Shown here: positions 41,834 through 53,100 of the stretch, one piece after another
Layout of the letters: every line of letters begins with the position of its first letter
Numbering within the stretch: position 1 is the stretch's first letter
Origin: Yponomeuta sedellus
Lineage: Eukaryota > Arthropoda > Insecta > Lepidoptera > Yponomeutidae
Length of the DNA: 64,000 nucleotides
Direction of reading: 5' to 3'
Assembly: GCA_934045075.1 (NCBI GenBank)
Contig: OW203744.1
Span: 310,001-374,000 of the forward strand
Notes under the pieces: model-generated
What the model saw: only the letters and a program-made list of their open reading frames with translations
The model's database searches: none
What the model was told of the DNA's origin: nothing
Translations under genes and position numbers: made by a program

Positions 41834-42479
41834 TAAATATAGATGTTTGCAGCGAAGCCTTACAATTTGCCAATGTTATATAAAAGGACTCGCACAGTTC
41901 TATCAGAGATCTGCTTGGAACTGTACGGCAATTTCTTCGACGTTCCGGCATAACGCCTTAATGTATACCAACGGCCAGTGAGACACTAGACTCGCTACGT
42001 GAGCCAATATCCCGCTCTGGATTACGTATAGCACACAAAGCTACCAGCTGACAGTCTATACACACACATGCGCACAGAAAACTAAATACATACGAAAATG
42101 TACAAAGTAGCCGCAAGTAACTTGTTTTTAACGTATACGATGCGATTTTATTATATTATGTTGATTAATCACAATAATCTCTCCGGGCACTACCCACACT
42201 ACTATCCACATAACCCAAGGTTAGATGAAAGAAAATAGTCATTAGTATTAAGCTCGCCTTTGTACAAATATGCTTATTGTGCAATAACAAAATTCTAATC
42301 CAAAAAACTACATTACATTTACATAAAAAAAAAACTCTTCTATTCTATTCTACATACACGCACATAGATTGCAGCTGACCCCACACTAGGATCGTGTAGG
42401 AGTCGTGAACTGTGACCTGACATCGCTTCCGTAGAGTTTGAATTTTCTACATATTGCACACAAACGAAGCAATGTGCTT
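41834..42479. other. Mostly unassigned
   Basis: 42355-42430 (TGACCCCACACTAGGATCGT, GGAGTCGTGAACTGTGACCT) is a weak - strand match to families T/U. The rest is AT-rich. Confidence 0.3.
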
Positions 42480-42600
42480 AAAATGAATTTATGAACGTTA
42501 TAAGTTAAACTAGATGCCCATTTCAAGATCTAAATAATTTTTGAGAAAAAATGGACATAAAAACTACAGCCTTAGTACAGCCTACAGCATTTCATCCGTT
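42480..42600 (-). repeat. Family G fragment
   Basis: GAACGTTATAAGTTAAACTA, GATGCCCATTTCAAGATC, GAGAAAAAATGGAC. Confidence 0.5.
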
Positions 42601-43162
42601 TAATTTTAATTAAATGAGTTTACATATTGTTATTGTTTAACAAAAAACTTATGCAATTGCCCAAGCTTTAATCCCACTAAATTGTTACTTAGATATATCT
42701 ACGTAAAACGACTAGAGATTCTATTCGATAGATTTACGTTTGTAGTAAAGATTACTTTTTGTCTTTCCTAAAACTAGGTTTACTAAAACATTTAAAAGGC
42801 AAAGAAACCAGCAAAGCCTCCACTTATGTGTAAATCAGGACCGGAGGCATTAGTTAATCAATTATTGACACTTTCAGCTTAGTTCAACTTAAATCAGCCC
42901 TAAAGTTGGTAATAATGGGAGTAAATTACACTTTTTTAGTTTGATGAATCACAAAACTGAGAAAAAACAATAATATTCTCTCGGTACAATGAACGCTCTA
43001 CCGGAAAAACTTTTCTTAAATTCGTTAAGCAAGCGAAACAAAACTGTGTTAGAAACATAATTATTTACATCTAAAGCATTATAGTATCTGTATGTTAACA
43101 TTTCATAATTACCATCGATTTATTTATTACTAATAACTTTCATTTACGATAGCTCTAACTAG
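42601..43162. other. Unassigned
   Basis: AT-rich, no repeat recognised; it leads into the splice-site-like signal at 43163. Confidence 0.3.
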
Positions 43163-43186
43163 AACTTTCTTTGTCCCCAGGTAAGT
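43163..43186 (+). promoter_or_regulatory. Candidate recursive splice site
   Basis: ACTTTCTTTGTCCCCAG is followed directly by GTAAGT, joining a good pyrimidine tract and CAG acceptor to a consensus donor at 43180/43181. Recursive splice sites in long insect introns have exactly this form: a zero-length exon whose acceptor use regenerates a donor. The upstream exon (680-822) is on the same strand, about 42.4 kb away, in the intron-length range where such sites occur in Drosophila. The alternative is an ordinary acceptor for a short terminal exon. Confidence 0.5.
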
Positions 43187-43248
43187 CTACGCTGGCGTTC
43201 GCTGTGAGCAAGATCCGCCACGAACTAAATCCTAGTACACAGTACTAA
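43181..43248 (+). CDS. Alternative: short terminal exon
   Basis: If 43180 is an ordinary acceptor with phase-2 entry, the sequence reads KSTLAFAVSKIRHELNPSTQ, then Y and a TAA stop at 43246-43248, with fairly protein-like codons. This does not fit the phase-0 exit of the exon at 680-822, which would instead give VSLRWRSL and a stop. It is therefore offered only as a competing reading of the same signal. Confidence 0.25.
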
Positions 43249-44290
43249 CAAAAGTGTAACTGGTAACACTGACGCTGTTCACAGAGCAGCCTATTGAATT
43301 TAATTTATTTCTTCTTCTTTCTGTGCTTCTGTATTTATGGAGGTTGACTGTCAGCTGCGCATACTCTTCCTCGTTTCCTGGCAAGCCAAACCGATCTTCG
43401 ACGCTGGCTGAACCCGTCCATTGACTAATTTTCTGAGTCAAAACTTCCTTGTTCTCCCAACAACTCAGTCGTGTCTTCATAAATGTCATAATTTTGCATG
43501 ATATATCAAATTTTATAGTGGGTAAATTCGTAATAATAGTTGCATCAGCCACTATGTCATGGAAGAATTGTGGGTATGTTCACATTAAATTGACAAGCAG
43601 AAACATACTAAAAATATTGAAGGGTAGTTTTAAAAAAGAAAAGGGGAACCGAGTGGGGTTTGAAAGTGGCTTCACGGGGAGCTTTTGCGTTCCCAAATAC
43701 GTTGCTGATCGGATCTCCTGAACAAACTTCATATTATAGCACGTAAGTTTATAATAACTTAGAAAGACAGGTGCTTCAGAACGTCATCAGACGGGGTTCA
43801 CTTGCCCTAGTAGACGTCAACGTGATATATGTGCCATCAATCATCATCTAACGAGTGACGTCGCATGCTGTGATGAGTGTAGACGGGCTCAAGGCAAGAG
43901 ATTTTACGCTTTTGTTTAACTACTTTTAGATACGCTTATAATTGAAGTATTTTTAATAACACGGTGCTTTTTCGAGTTTGGTTCAAACACTTAAGCTTAT
44001 GTAAGGACTTGAGCTACGTTACCGTTATTAACATCGAGCAAAAAATCACCTTTATGAGAGCGCCACTTAAATATTTATTTTATTCAATTATCAGCCTTTA
44101 TTTCTAAAACGGCAATAGAAATACTTACATTATTTGTGTAAATTTCACCTGTCTAGCTATCACGGTTCATGAGATGCAGCCTGGTAACAGAAAGGCAGAC
44201 AGACAGTGGAGTTTTATTAATGAAGAGTTGGTTGTTGGTTGAGTACATTGTGTAGGTTTATATCATACAAACATCGCACGAAGATTAGGT
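43249..44290. other. Unassigned
   Basis: No recognisable repeat or gene. A few open frames of 80-106 codons on both strands lack any domain. Confidence 0.35.
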
Positions 44291-44294
44291 CTTA

Positions 44295-44565
44295 CATATT
44301 CCACTGCAAGGGCCAAGTCCGGGTTGGTGGAGGAGTATAAGACAGTGGCGGCCCTTACCGTCAGAAGTAAAACTAACGTGGCTTAACAACTGCCATTATA
44401 TGACAGCCAGCATCAGCGTGTTTCTTGAAGCACGGAAGCGCTCGGAAAAAAAACCACTAGCGGTAGTCACAGGATGGTCAACTATCCAGCACCTGACCGC
44501 GCATGTTGTTGCTTTACCTTAGTGATTGACTCCAATCACTCGGTTCCAAGGCCACGAGCGCTATG
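44295..44565 (-). repeat. Family B SINE lacking 3' end
   Basis: CAAGGGCCAAGTCCGGGTTG to CGGTTCCAAGGCCACGAGCG; the terminal CAGCAGTGGGGACATAC part is absent. Confidence 0.7.
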
Positions 44566-44629
44566 GCCTTCGGTCTTCGGCCAAGTGCGGGTTGTTGGAG
44601 GATATGAATTCAACAAATATTCCATCACG

Positions 44630-44700
44630 GATCGGCCCGCTGCCGCTTGTGCCTTAGCCAACGCCGCCGGCGGCAGCGGCGGGCCCGTTCCGTCGGCTTA
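44630..44700. repeat. GC-rich imperfect hairpin
   Basis: CGGCCCGCTGCCGC pairs imperfectly with GCGGCAGCGGCGGGCCCG around CTTAGCCAACGCC. A sharp GC island of ~75 bases in AT-rich DNA; origin unknown. Confidence 0.45.
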
Positions 44701-45394
44701 GTTGACATATCGCGAGACAACCGACTTAACGTCTAGACGCAAGTCGAGGAGGTGCCTTCAACTCCATAAGTACTCTATCGTAGCCTTTTGTTCACGGGTC
44801 GTACGTGGTAATATGCCGCCACTAGTAAAAACAAAACTTGTTTCATTGTATATTGGAAAACTAACACCTTATTTTAGAGGCATATTTACGAAATTGAGGC
44901 GAATTAGATTTAAAGCAGTTGTTCACAGCTAGTCAGAACAAAATGTGGAATTATCGTAATGGAATTAACATATTCAATTTTTAGTGTTTTAAGTGTTATT
45001 TTTTATTTCTTAATAATCCCTTTGTTTTGTAATAATCCCTTTATAGGGCTAGAAACCATGGTACAGGATCTACCTAGATTGGTTTCTAACGTTACTTAAT
45101 ATACTTGCCATATTTTACTTACGTATACGTACTATACTTAGTCAACCTGTAAATTAGCATAACTTTACTCGTATATAGATGTACGTATATAGACTTCAAA
45201 AAATATTGTTATAATAAACTTTTGGTTTTCTTGTCACGAGCAATATTAGTCTTTGTATCGGCACACCGTTCGACGAAGGTTTACAGGAGAGAAAAATCCA
45301 GACACAAACGTTTTATTTTAAGTTACATCACTTAAACGTAAGTATTTTTTTATTTAAGTGACTATTGTTGTTCACACAATTAGAAATAGAGATA
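44701..45394. other. Unassigned
   Basis: AT-rich; nothing beyond a weak hairpin near 45050-45090 (CTAGAAACCATGG / TTGGTTTCTAA). Confidence 0.3.
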
Positions 45395-45545
45395 GATAGA
45401 GAACACTTTACTGTACATAAGAAAGGAACTTACATAGATATTTCTTAACCTAAGAGTGCAGATGGCGGCCTCATCACTAAAAGTGATCTCTTCTAGACAA
45501 CCTTTGGATGGACTGGAGCAATATATTGGAGAAGGAAGTAGATGT
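45395..45545 (+). repeat. Family F repeat
   Basis: TTCTTAACCTAAGAGTGCAG, CATCACTAAAAGTGATCTCT, GACAACCTTTGGATGGACTG. Confidence 0.55.
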
Positions 45546-45684
45546 ACAAATAAATCAAAATATTTTAGATACATATGAATAAAACATGCTTAAAGCTTAA
45601 GAAAATTATTAAACTAACTGTAAATAGATACATACAAATAATATAGGTACATAATAGAAAGTGATATAAAATATATATGTTATA

Positions 45685-46042
45685 TAGATAGATAGATGGA
45701 TGGATGGATGGATGGATGGATGGATGAATGGATGGATGGATGGATGGATGGATGGATGGATGGATGGATGGATGGATGGATGGATGGATGGATGGATGGA
45801 TGGATGGATGGATGGATGGATGGATGGATGGATGGATGGATGGATGGATGGATGGATGGATGGATGGATGGATGGATGGATGGATGGATGGATGGATGGA
45901 TGGATGGATGGATGGATGGATGGATGGATGGATGGATGGATGGATGGATGGATGGATGGATGGATGGATGGATGGACGGACGGACGGACGGACGGACGGA
46001 CGGACGGACGGACGGACGGACGGACGGACAGATAGATAGATA
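45685..46042. repeat. Compound GATA/GGAT/GGAC microsatellite
   Basis: GATA units at 45685-45696, about 275 bp of GGAT with one AATG interruption (45725-45728), then a sharp switch at ~45973 to about 55 bp of GGAC, then GATA units again to 46042. Confidence 0.92.
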
Positions 46043-46850
46043 AACCATTTATTTACATATTCACACACACATAACACGTACATAACATAAAGAATAAAAT
46101 AAAAAGATGAAAGCAACAAAACAGACACAGAAAGCAAAAACATACATTTTTGCCATACCAGGTATGGCAAGTGCCAGAAATACAGTCAATTAGTTACGTG
46201 GGTGTGGCAGATGCAAATGGGCTCCGGCTCAGCATGTGCTGGAAATACTCCAGCGCTGGTATTATGCCGGTACCCAGAGAAGACGGCGTGCTCAACTCGG
46301 AGAGGAAAAAAGAGCCAAACTGAGGTATAGGTAACATTAAACTTAGATAATTATATAAAGTGTAAATTGAATATAATGCGTTACTTGAATAGCTGTGCGT
46401 AAATAATATTTAACAATCCTGAACTTCACGTACACGAAGCCGCAAGTTGTAAATTAATGAAAATAAAATAATAACGAGTAATTACGCAAATGTCGTGAAA
46501 TAAATTAATTATGTGATGTCATATAGCGAAAATAAAAATTATTATTATTAGTATTAGTGGCCTTGTTAAAAATTCATAATTTTAATATAATAGTAATAAT
46601 AAATAGACATGTCCATAGAATCAAAAATCCACCAAAAATTAAAGTAACGAATGACAAAATAATATAAAATTTATTTACACCGAAAGCAATTTCTGCCGGT
46701 CCAGCAGAAGCTTCCTAAGTTGTAACCTAAAGGTAGCCCTAGATTTTATTTGCCGGAGAGGAGGAGGTATGTCGTTTCAGCACTTCGTTTGCCTTATATA
46801 AATACATAAATTTATAGGCTTAACAATATATGTACAGGACATAAATAAAA
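46043..46850. other. Unassigned
   Basis: 46205-46300 (GGCTCCGGCTCAGCATGTGC, GTACCCAGAGAAGACGGCG) is GC-richer and may be an old retroposon. The remainder is AT-rich. Confidence 0.3.
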
Positions 46851-47057
46851 GGGACATCCCAGACGGACTTACATCGACCAAATAGGGGATGTATTAGCGA
46901 AGGGAAAGATAAAAAGTACCCGGAACCGGCGTGCGTGCATGCAACGACTTATGAACGTAGATGAAGCGAAGGTGATCTGTCAGGATCGTGGCAAGTGGCA
47001 GTCCCTAGTCTCTGCCTACCCCTTTTGAGATACAGGCGTGAGGTTATGTATGTATGT
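46851..47057 (+). mobile_element. LINE D 3' end insertion with 10-bp TSD
   Basis: ATAAATAAAA at 46841-46850 and 47058-47067 flanks a ~207-bp 3' end, from GGGACATCCCAGACGGACTT to TGAGGTTATGTATGTATGT. Its ATGT tail has only ~3 units, in contrast to 463 bp at 14738. Confidence 0.88.
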
Positions 47058-47278
47058 ATAAATAAAATACTTACAATAGCAGGACAGTACTACAAATAAC
47101 AGCAAAAGTTTCACATAACACTAGCGAGATAGTAATAATTTACCATAGTTTTAAAAACGGGTAGGGACTTGGCTCTCCGTACTTCCACTGGCAAACTAAT
47201 CCAGAGACTGACTGTTTGCACGCTGAAAAAGCAGCTGTAGACGGTGGTGCGATGAGAAGGGATTTTTAGGAGAAGGCT

Positions 47279-47608
47279 TTGGGAGGAGCGAAGAGTAAGG
47301 ATATGAGAAGAGTGAAGGAACTCAAAGCGCTCTTTCAAGTAGGAAAGAGTAGCTGGATTAAACAGTATGCAATAGAGAAGAGTGCGAATTATATTAAGAC
47401 GGGAATATATATTTCAACAGAAAATAAACGTAAACTTAATAAGCGTAAACTTCAAAAAGAAATAGCGACGCGCCTCATCGACTCATCGGGCGACCCAAGT
47501 GCTGGTAGCTACCTCGGCCAGCGCATCAGCCTGGCCATTCAGAGAGGGAATGCTGCCTGTGTCTTGGGAACTCTCCCCATTGGCAGCGGTGTAGACTTTT
47601 TTATTTAA
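47279..47608 (+). pseudogene. Unidentified ORF remnant, probably transposon-derived
   Basis: An open frame of ~110 codons; the last part (RLIDSSGDPSAGSYLGQRIS, LAIQRGNAACVLGTLP) looks like genuine protein and ends at TAA followed by T-rich DNA. The upstream part is lower complexity. It reminds me of C-terminal tails of transposon ORFs but I cannot name the family. There is no clear start or splice context. Confidence 0.35.
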
Positions 47609-47809
47609 ACCTCTCTTTTCTTTTTGTTGTAAATATGTAAATCTTTTTAAGTATTAATGCTGTATATAGGAAAATTTATTATTTCATTTAGTTTTACAAA
47701 AGTAATAACTCACTGTATATATCTTATACAAGAAATAAGTATATTATCTTTATAATAAAAGAAATAAGTAGGTATATTATCTTTTACGTAAATGGTAAAT
47801 TAATATTTA

Positions 47810-47983
47810 AAAACCTATTTAGAGGCTCAAAATTTTCACACATGCCGGGATTGGTAGAGCGCTGGCACGGATAGCCAGCGGTTGCGGGTTCGAATCCCGG
47901 CATGGGTGAAAATTTTTAGCCTCTAAATAGGTTTTTAAATTTGTCCTTAGCACGGGTTAGTGCATTAAAAATAAAAATAGTAT
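47810..47983 (+). repeat. Family A with inverted arm, 13-bp TSD
   Basis: AAATTAATATTTA flanks it at 47797-47809 and 47984-47996. An inverted T-arm/tail segment of ~48 bases (AAAAACCTATTTAGAGGC to CATGCCGGGA) is fused to a sense copy beginning GGTAGAGCGCTGGCACGG and complete to its 3' tail. The two arms overlap the same 45-base segment. Confidence 0.85.
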
Positions 47984-48679
47984 AAATTAATATTTATGTA
48001 ATAAATGTATAACTAACAGAAAATGTAATATCGTAAATAATTCGGTGACATGATCGAATTGACTCTCAAACCCTTAACTAGAGATTAAAAAACATGAAAC
48101 AGCAAGGTTGTTAATAAAATCTATAAAAACGAATATATAGATCAATTGCATTAAAATAAATTAAGGTCTCAAGGCATGACATACTCAGTACATATTTTCA
48201 ATCAATGTGAACAATGCGGGAACAGCTATCTTGTCAATATCTTCATTATACGAATAAAAGCCTGTTTGTAAGCCGGACACGTAATTTCTTTTCGAATGTG
48301 GGTATGCTTGGGACGCCAGTTATTTCTTGTAGGATGCAGGATTATACAGGTTGTTAAATACTTACACTCGACCTGCAAGCAACCTATTTTGAATATGAAA
48401 AAACACAGTTCCAGATTTCAGATAATTAACTCTGTTAATTGAGGACCTAAATTAAAAAGTGATATTCGTATTATTTATGTTCGGTTTTTTTTTCAAAATG
48501 ATTTAGATTTTGAAATGAACACCTAGATAAACTTGTAACGTTTATGTGCTACTTTAAACAAAACATTTTCACTTGGTTTAAACTACTTTATCCCTAAAAC
48601 ATTGCTGGAAAATGATTAAAACGTAATTATTATTATAGCTGACAATACATAGCTTAACGTGATGATAAATAATATCATC
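47984..48679. other. Mostly unassigned, family G fragment
   Basis: 48512-48580 (GAACACCTAGATAAACTTGT, AACGTTTATGTGCTACTTT) is a sense family-G fragment. The rest is AT-rich. Confidence 0.4.
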
Positions 48680-48890
48680 GTCAACCCATTATGTCCGCAA
48701 CGAGGGGCACGGGTCTCTTCCCTGAGGAAGGTAGAGGCGATACTCCACCACGGGGTCAAAGCGGATTGTGGAGGCACGTTAAGCAGTTGGTGCCGGGTGC
48801 CGTCGATAGATGGCAGTCGTTAAGCCGAGTCAGAGGCATTAGGGCGTCTTGAAAACTTCTGACAGTAACACCAGCCACTAGTCTTGCAAT
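48680..48890 (-). repeat. Family B-like mosaic
   Basis: 48680-48770 is the - strand 3' end of the divergent B subfamily (CCCATTATGTCCGCAACGAG). 48772-48870 is B body in the + sense (CACGTTAAGCAGTTGGTGCC, GGCAGTCGTTAAGCCGAGTC). The two meet head to head. Confidence 0.55.
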
Positions 48891-48979
48891 AAACAATACA
48901 ATAATTCATAGCCTACTTTAAGTCCAATAGTCGCGTCTCTCGCTTTTTTAGAACAGTGACGTAGTAGACCCTCAAAAGC

Positions 48980-49342
48980 GTGTTTTTTTTTCAACATTGT
49001 GACATCGATATCATCAAATGTCACTGGCGGAAAATTCTAGAGGCCCTTCACCACATAGGTGAGGTCATCGTCCAAGTCAGTCCCCTTGAATGCTCGGAGA
49101 ATGACCTGAAAGCAGTTTTTACCGTTACCGTCTTTTCTCTGCTGCAAAAGGCTCTTGATCTCAGACTCGCCTCCAGGGTGACCTTGTCCATTATGACCAT
49201 CGTATTCTACACGATTGCGACAATCGCATACCACGTGGTATCAACTTGCTTGCTCTTCAACTGTGCCATGTTGGCAGTGTGCGAATCCAGGTCACTGTGT
49301 CGCGGTATATCGGCAATTAGGCATCGGTGCAGGCGCTACTAG
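48980..49342. other. Open stretch of unknown nature
   Basis: Open for 120 codons on + and 65 on - with moderate GC. Neither translation shows a domain that I recognise. No splice sites convince me. Confidence 0.2.
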
Positions 49343-51185
49343 GTCGCGACCAACAGACTCGCTGTCAAGAATGCAACTGAAATAATTATAATAAATGATT
49401 TTGCAATAAATAGCGTGATCTTAAACCTCAATATCTCCTAAGCCGTAGTTTTGCCATGCTCCCTAAAAAAATATGGTAATGATGCAGAAAATACTTGAGT
49501 TCCGTAAAGAGCGTCCGGTACTTTAACATCCTGCATACCGCGGGATCTCTAACTTTGATAGTTTTGGTGGTCTGTTTGTGAGTACAAATTCTATTAGCGT
49601 GAAGGTTGCCACGGTCATTGTCGATTGCAGTCACCTAGTTCAGAGTGTTGTGCCAACATTTCCGACACATACGTAAAATCAATACGGGTCTAGCGACCAT
49701 GATTTGGCAGGAGTATCACGTACCTACCTGAAGGGACAGTCCGGGATAGTAAATTGAAACGGAGTTAATGCGATGTCACGACGATGACGTCACAAGGTTC
49801 TGCAGGCTCTCATCTCGCCTTGACAAGGGACTGATTAGGTGTCTAGAGGGCAGAATTGAGCGTCGTTTCCTTTCCGTGATCATTTGTAAGTCTTGTCGAC
49901 GTTTGGGGCCGATGGATCGCTTCCCGCCCTTTGTGGCTGCTTTCTGCGAGTTTGGTCGGGTGATTCCGTAATCTGTTTTTTGCAAGGAGACTACAATTGG
50001 CGCTCGTTGAAAAGTCAAAGTCTAGTAGCGCAGAAAGTGCGATTTAACGACTCATTGAACGTTGATATGTTCACTTGCAAGAACTTCTTTTTACTCGAGT
50101 GAGGATCGAGCCGGTGTTTTACGTTCTTACTTGTAAGTAAAGAAAATCTATCCCGAATCTCCTGGGCCATCTTTTTTTGTATGTCTCTTTCGCACCTGTG
50201 CGATAACTCTATGCAGTTTATGGCACGAAGATTTTGTTTCGTTTTTAAAGTATAAAATGCATGCGTCTTTCTGTCGATCTAGTTGCTTTACAATAAATTC
50301 CCTTGTACCCATTATGGTTGCGAGTGTAGGAGAGAGTAAATAAATAGTCCGACTTACTCAGTTCAGTATTTACTCGTAAACACCACTTAACTAAATTTAC
50401 AGAAGGCACGTAAGGAAGTTCACAGGTAGGTACACTAAATATAAGCACAAAGCACAGGCGAAATTCAGATAGAAGCAGAAGAACTGTAGCAGTATATAAG
50501 AACCAGCACAGCGTCAATTTATCAGTAAAAGCGTACAGCGTCGAGATAGTATCGCGTAGGCAAGTGGCATGCGCTTCGCGTCATAGAGTGATCTCGACTG
50601 GCTGCGCGGTGCGCGGCCGCAGACCGGCTGTTCTGGCGTAAAACCAGTATTGTCTAGTGCTGGGACGATGATCGATCGATAGGAAGTTTTTCGACATCGA
50701 CAAACTAGTACTACGCTGTGTTACATTAATATGGATAAACTAATTAGAACTACATAATATATTAATAGGGATGTACATAATTATATATAGTTATATGTAA
50801 ATATTTATAATAGAAATGTAAGTTAATTTTAAGTTTTTATATTATTTGTAAATAGATATTAATATATTTATGTGCATTTTAGTGTAGGTTATGTACGTGT
50901 AAGTATTTTTGACACAAAGTAGCCTACACCCATGAACGGTGCCGTAAATAGTCTGTTCTGCACCCTGCGTGAGTTTACTGCGTCCTTGTTTTTTATAGGT
51001 ATAGGTAATCAAATAATGAGTCCTGTTCTAGGTACATGCCTACTTTATTTGATTCAGAGTGATAAAATAAAGCACAAAGAACTTGGTGTTGGTGGACCAA
51101 TTATCTCTAAAACTCAAACGCATGTTCATAAGTGTAAATGCCCACCCTGATGCTTAAGATTTAATTTTTGGGGCCATTATGGTCT
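49343..51185. other. Unassigned
   Basis: 49670-49990 and 50500-50660 are GC-richer patches (CGCGTAGGCAAGTGGCATGC, GCGCGGCCGCAGACCGGC) that may be retroposon heads, but I found no second copy. The rest is AT-rich. No gene called. Confidence 0.3.
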
Positions 51186-51305
51186 TCATGTATGTCCCAC
51201 TGCAGGACACAGCCTTCTCTCAGAGAGAGTATGGATTGGCAATTTCAAGCGCTGAGGTATGTGTACACCTCCGACTTTCAGGTTTCCTCACGATGTTTGT
51301 GACAT
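51186..51305 (-). repeat. Family X fragment
   Basis: GTATGTCCCACTGCAGGACA, GGATTGGCAATTTCAAGCGC, TTTCAGGTTTCCTCACGATG. Confidence 0.6.
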
Positions 51306-51794
51306 AAATGTACTAAAAACAATAATGGACTGAACCACCATGACGGAGTATTTAGTATTTGTACATTATCTTTTGTGCAATAGCGAATTAATTACAATGC
51401 TACCAGAGCATCCGCTGAGCCCACGAAAAGTCCCAGTTCGGGGCTGTAATCAATCAGTTTAAAGGATGTTTCGCTAAATATTTTCCCCAACAGCCGGCCG
51501 TCCCCCGGGGCGTGTCCGCTCAACCGCGTACGCTTTCAACTACCTCTCTAAGCATATAGGCTGAATGTGGTGAAAACACACGAAAGCACGGCCTGGAGAA
51601 AGTTTTATGAAATAACTATTCGTAGCGCACGCCATAAGGAGTGTCGGTGGACCGCTACTATACATTAAATTACTATACATTGACTTCATGTCATTATTTG
51701 CAATTTCTCCCTTTATTCTTTTTCTTCTACTGTTGGTCCCAATAAATGCATTTTTTCTTTACTTTAAAGACTGCGTGAGCGTGTCGCTTTCGGG
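51306..51794. other. Unassigned
   Basis: Nothing recognisable; a GC-richer patch at 51490-51540 (CGGCCGTCCCCCGGGGCGTG). Confidence 0.3.
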
Positions 51795-51960
51795 ATTGAT
51801 CACCATCAACCCTTTGTGTGTCCCCACTGCTGGGGCACGGGTATCTTTCCGCATCGCAGGAAGGTTAGGCCATAATCCACCACAGAGGCCAAGTCCGCTT
51901 TGGTGGAGGATTGTAAGACACTTTCAATAATATCTGACAGTAAGGCCCGCCCTTACACAT
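51795..51960 (-). repeat. Family B SINE, 5'-truncated
   Basis: CACCATCAACCCTTTGTGTG to GTAAGGCCCGCCC; the last ~30 bases are in the opposite sense, so it carries a small inversion. Confidence 0.65.
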
Positions 51961-52124
51961 GTTGCTAAACTGGACCCTGGATGTTATTGAACTGGAATTT
52001 TATTTCACTTTTTTGATGTTTCGCTTGCTACTAAAGAGAGTTTTAGTGATTGTTTACACATATGTTTAAACAAACTAAAATTTCATACAAAAATTATATG
52101 TGAAAATTTATTTAGTAACTAAAA

Positions 52125-52172
52125 GTAATAATTATGCAATTCAAAGTTGAATTGCATAATTATTACTTTGAT
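52125..52172. repeat. Perfect palindrome
   Basis: AGTAATAATTATGCAATTCA and its complement meet around AAGT: about 21-bp arms and almost no loop. Confidence 0.8.
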
Positions 52173-52224
52173 GCGACGCTTAATTTTATGTAATGTAAAT
52201 GCACCGATTGCTGTTAGTTCGGCG

Positions 52225-52340
52225 CCAGGCTATACTAGTCCACTACTGGACATAGCCTTCCCCTAAAGAGCGCCATGTTGTGCTATCATAGGGGTTAATG
52301 CCCATAATCCCCACTCTGGGCATGCGGGTTGGGGATCGCG
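52225..52340 (-). repeat. Family C fragment
   Basis: TAGTCCACTACTGGACATAG, AAGAGCGCCATGTTGTGCTA, CCCATAATCCCCACTCTGGG. It is continuous across the point where the 845-1240 copy is interrupted. Confidence 0.65.
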
Positions 52341-52890
52341 TCGTTTGTAAGATATACTGAGGAATTCTATTTTAGAACGAAATCTTAAATTAGCGCCTCA
52401 TAAAGGATTTATTAACTTTTGTAAGTCTAGATAGTGGATTATCCTGTCAGTCAGTCTAACCCACAATCATTCCCACAGCCTCCTAAAGGCTTTGCTCTCG
52501 ATATTTTTAACTGAGGCTTAACATTGTCAGGTCTGACGTTGCAATTTAGCTTACTGCTTACTGGATAAAGTTGAACGAAGCTGACCTTCTCATTACTATC
52601 AGTTTGTGAACCTAATCCCGCTTTTGATGAAAACCTGGTGACCTGTAGTGCCATAGCCTCAGTTAAATGGTCAACGACCAGTCTGCTCATATGTTAAGTC
52701 TGCACAAGAAGTTATCGGATAGAAAACGATGGGGCAGCGAGTTGTGAAATGAAAAGTGTTTTCGCTTCGTCTGCTTTTTATTAAGTTTTTCATGTTTGAA
52801 AGGTTCAATTAAAATGCTCCCTTTACATCCCCAAAACCTCTTAAAATGTGGGTTGTGTACTTATATACTTATAGGATTTTAAAGGTTAGT
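52341..52890. other. Unassigned
   Basis: Nothing recognisable. Confidence 0.3.
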
Positions 52891-52904
52891 AAATGTTATT
52901 CAAA

Positions 52905-53086
52905 TCAGGGGGTGTACAGCAGCGCCCCCCGCAGTACAATTCCACCAAACTGCAATCCCCAACCCGCATGCCCAGCGTGGGGATTATGGGCACTACCCCC
53001 CAATGATGGTACAACCTTGCGCTATGGCGCTCCTTAGGGGAGGGCTATGTCCAGCAGTGGACTAATATAGCCTGAAGAAGAAGAAG
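52905..53086 (+). repeat. Family C insertion, 5'-truncated, with TSD
   Basis: AAATGTTATT at 52891-52900 recurs at 53087-53096, bounding a copy that starts inside the family (CAGGGGGTGTACAGCAGCG) and ends GCCTGAAGAAGAAG. Confidence 0.82.
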
Positions 53087-53100
53087 AAATGTTATTTGAA

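Noticed and set aside
43183..43248. P-loop (GKST) reading across the 43180 splice junction
   Set aside because: A Gly would have to come from an unseen exon, and only about 20 residues follow before the stop, so no nucleotide-binding fold is possible.
45565..46170. Long open frames with HPSI/MDGW repeats
   Set aside because: Translation of the GGAT/GGAC microsatellite, not a repeat protein.
48980..49342. 120-codon ORF as a membrane protein gene
   Set aside because: Hydrophobic runs but no codon bias, no conserved domain and a competing open frame on the other strand.
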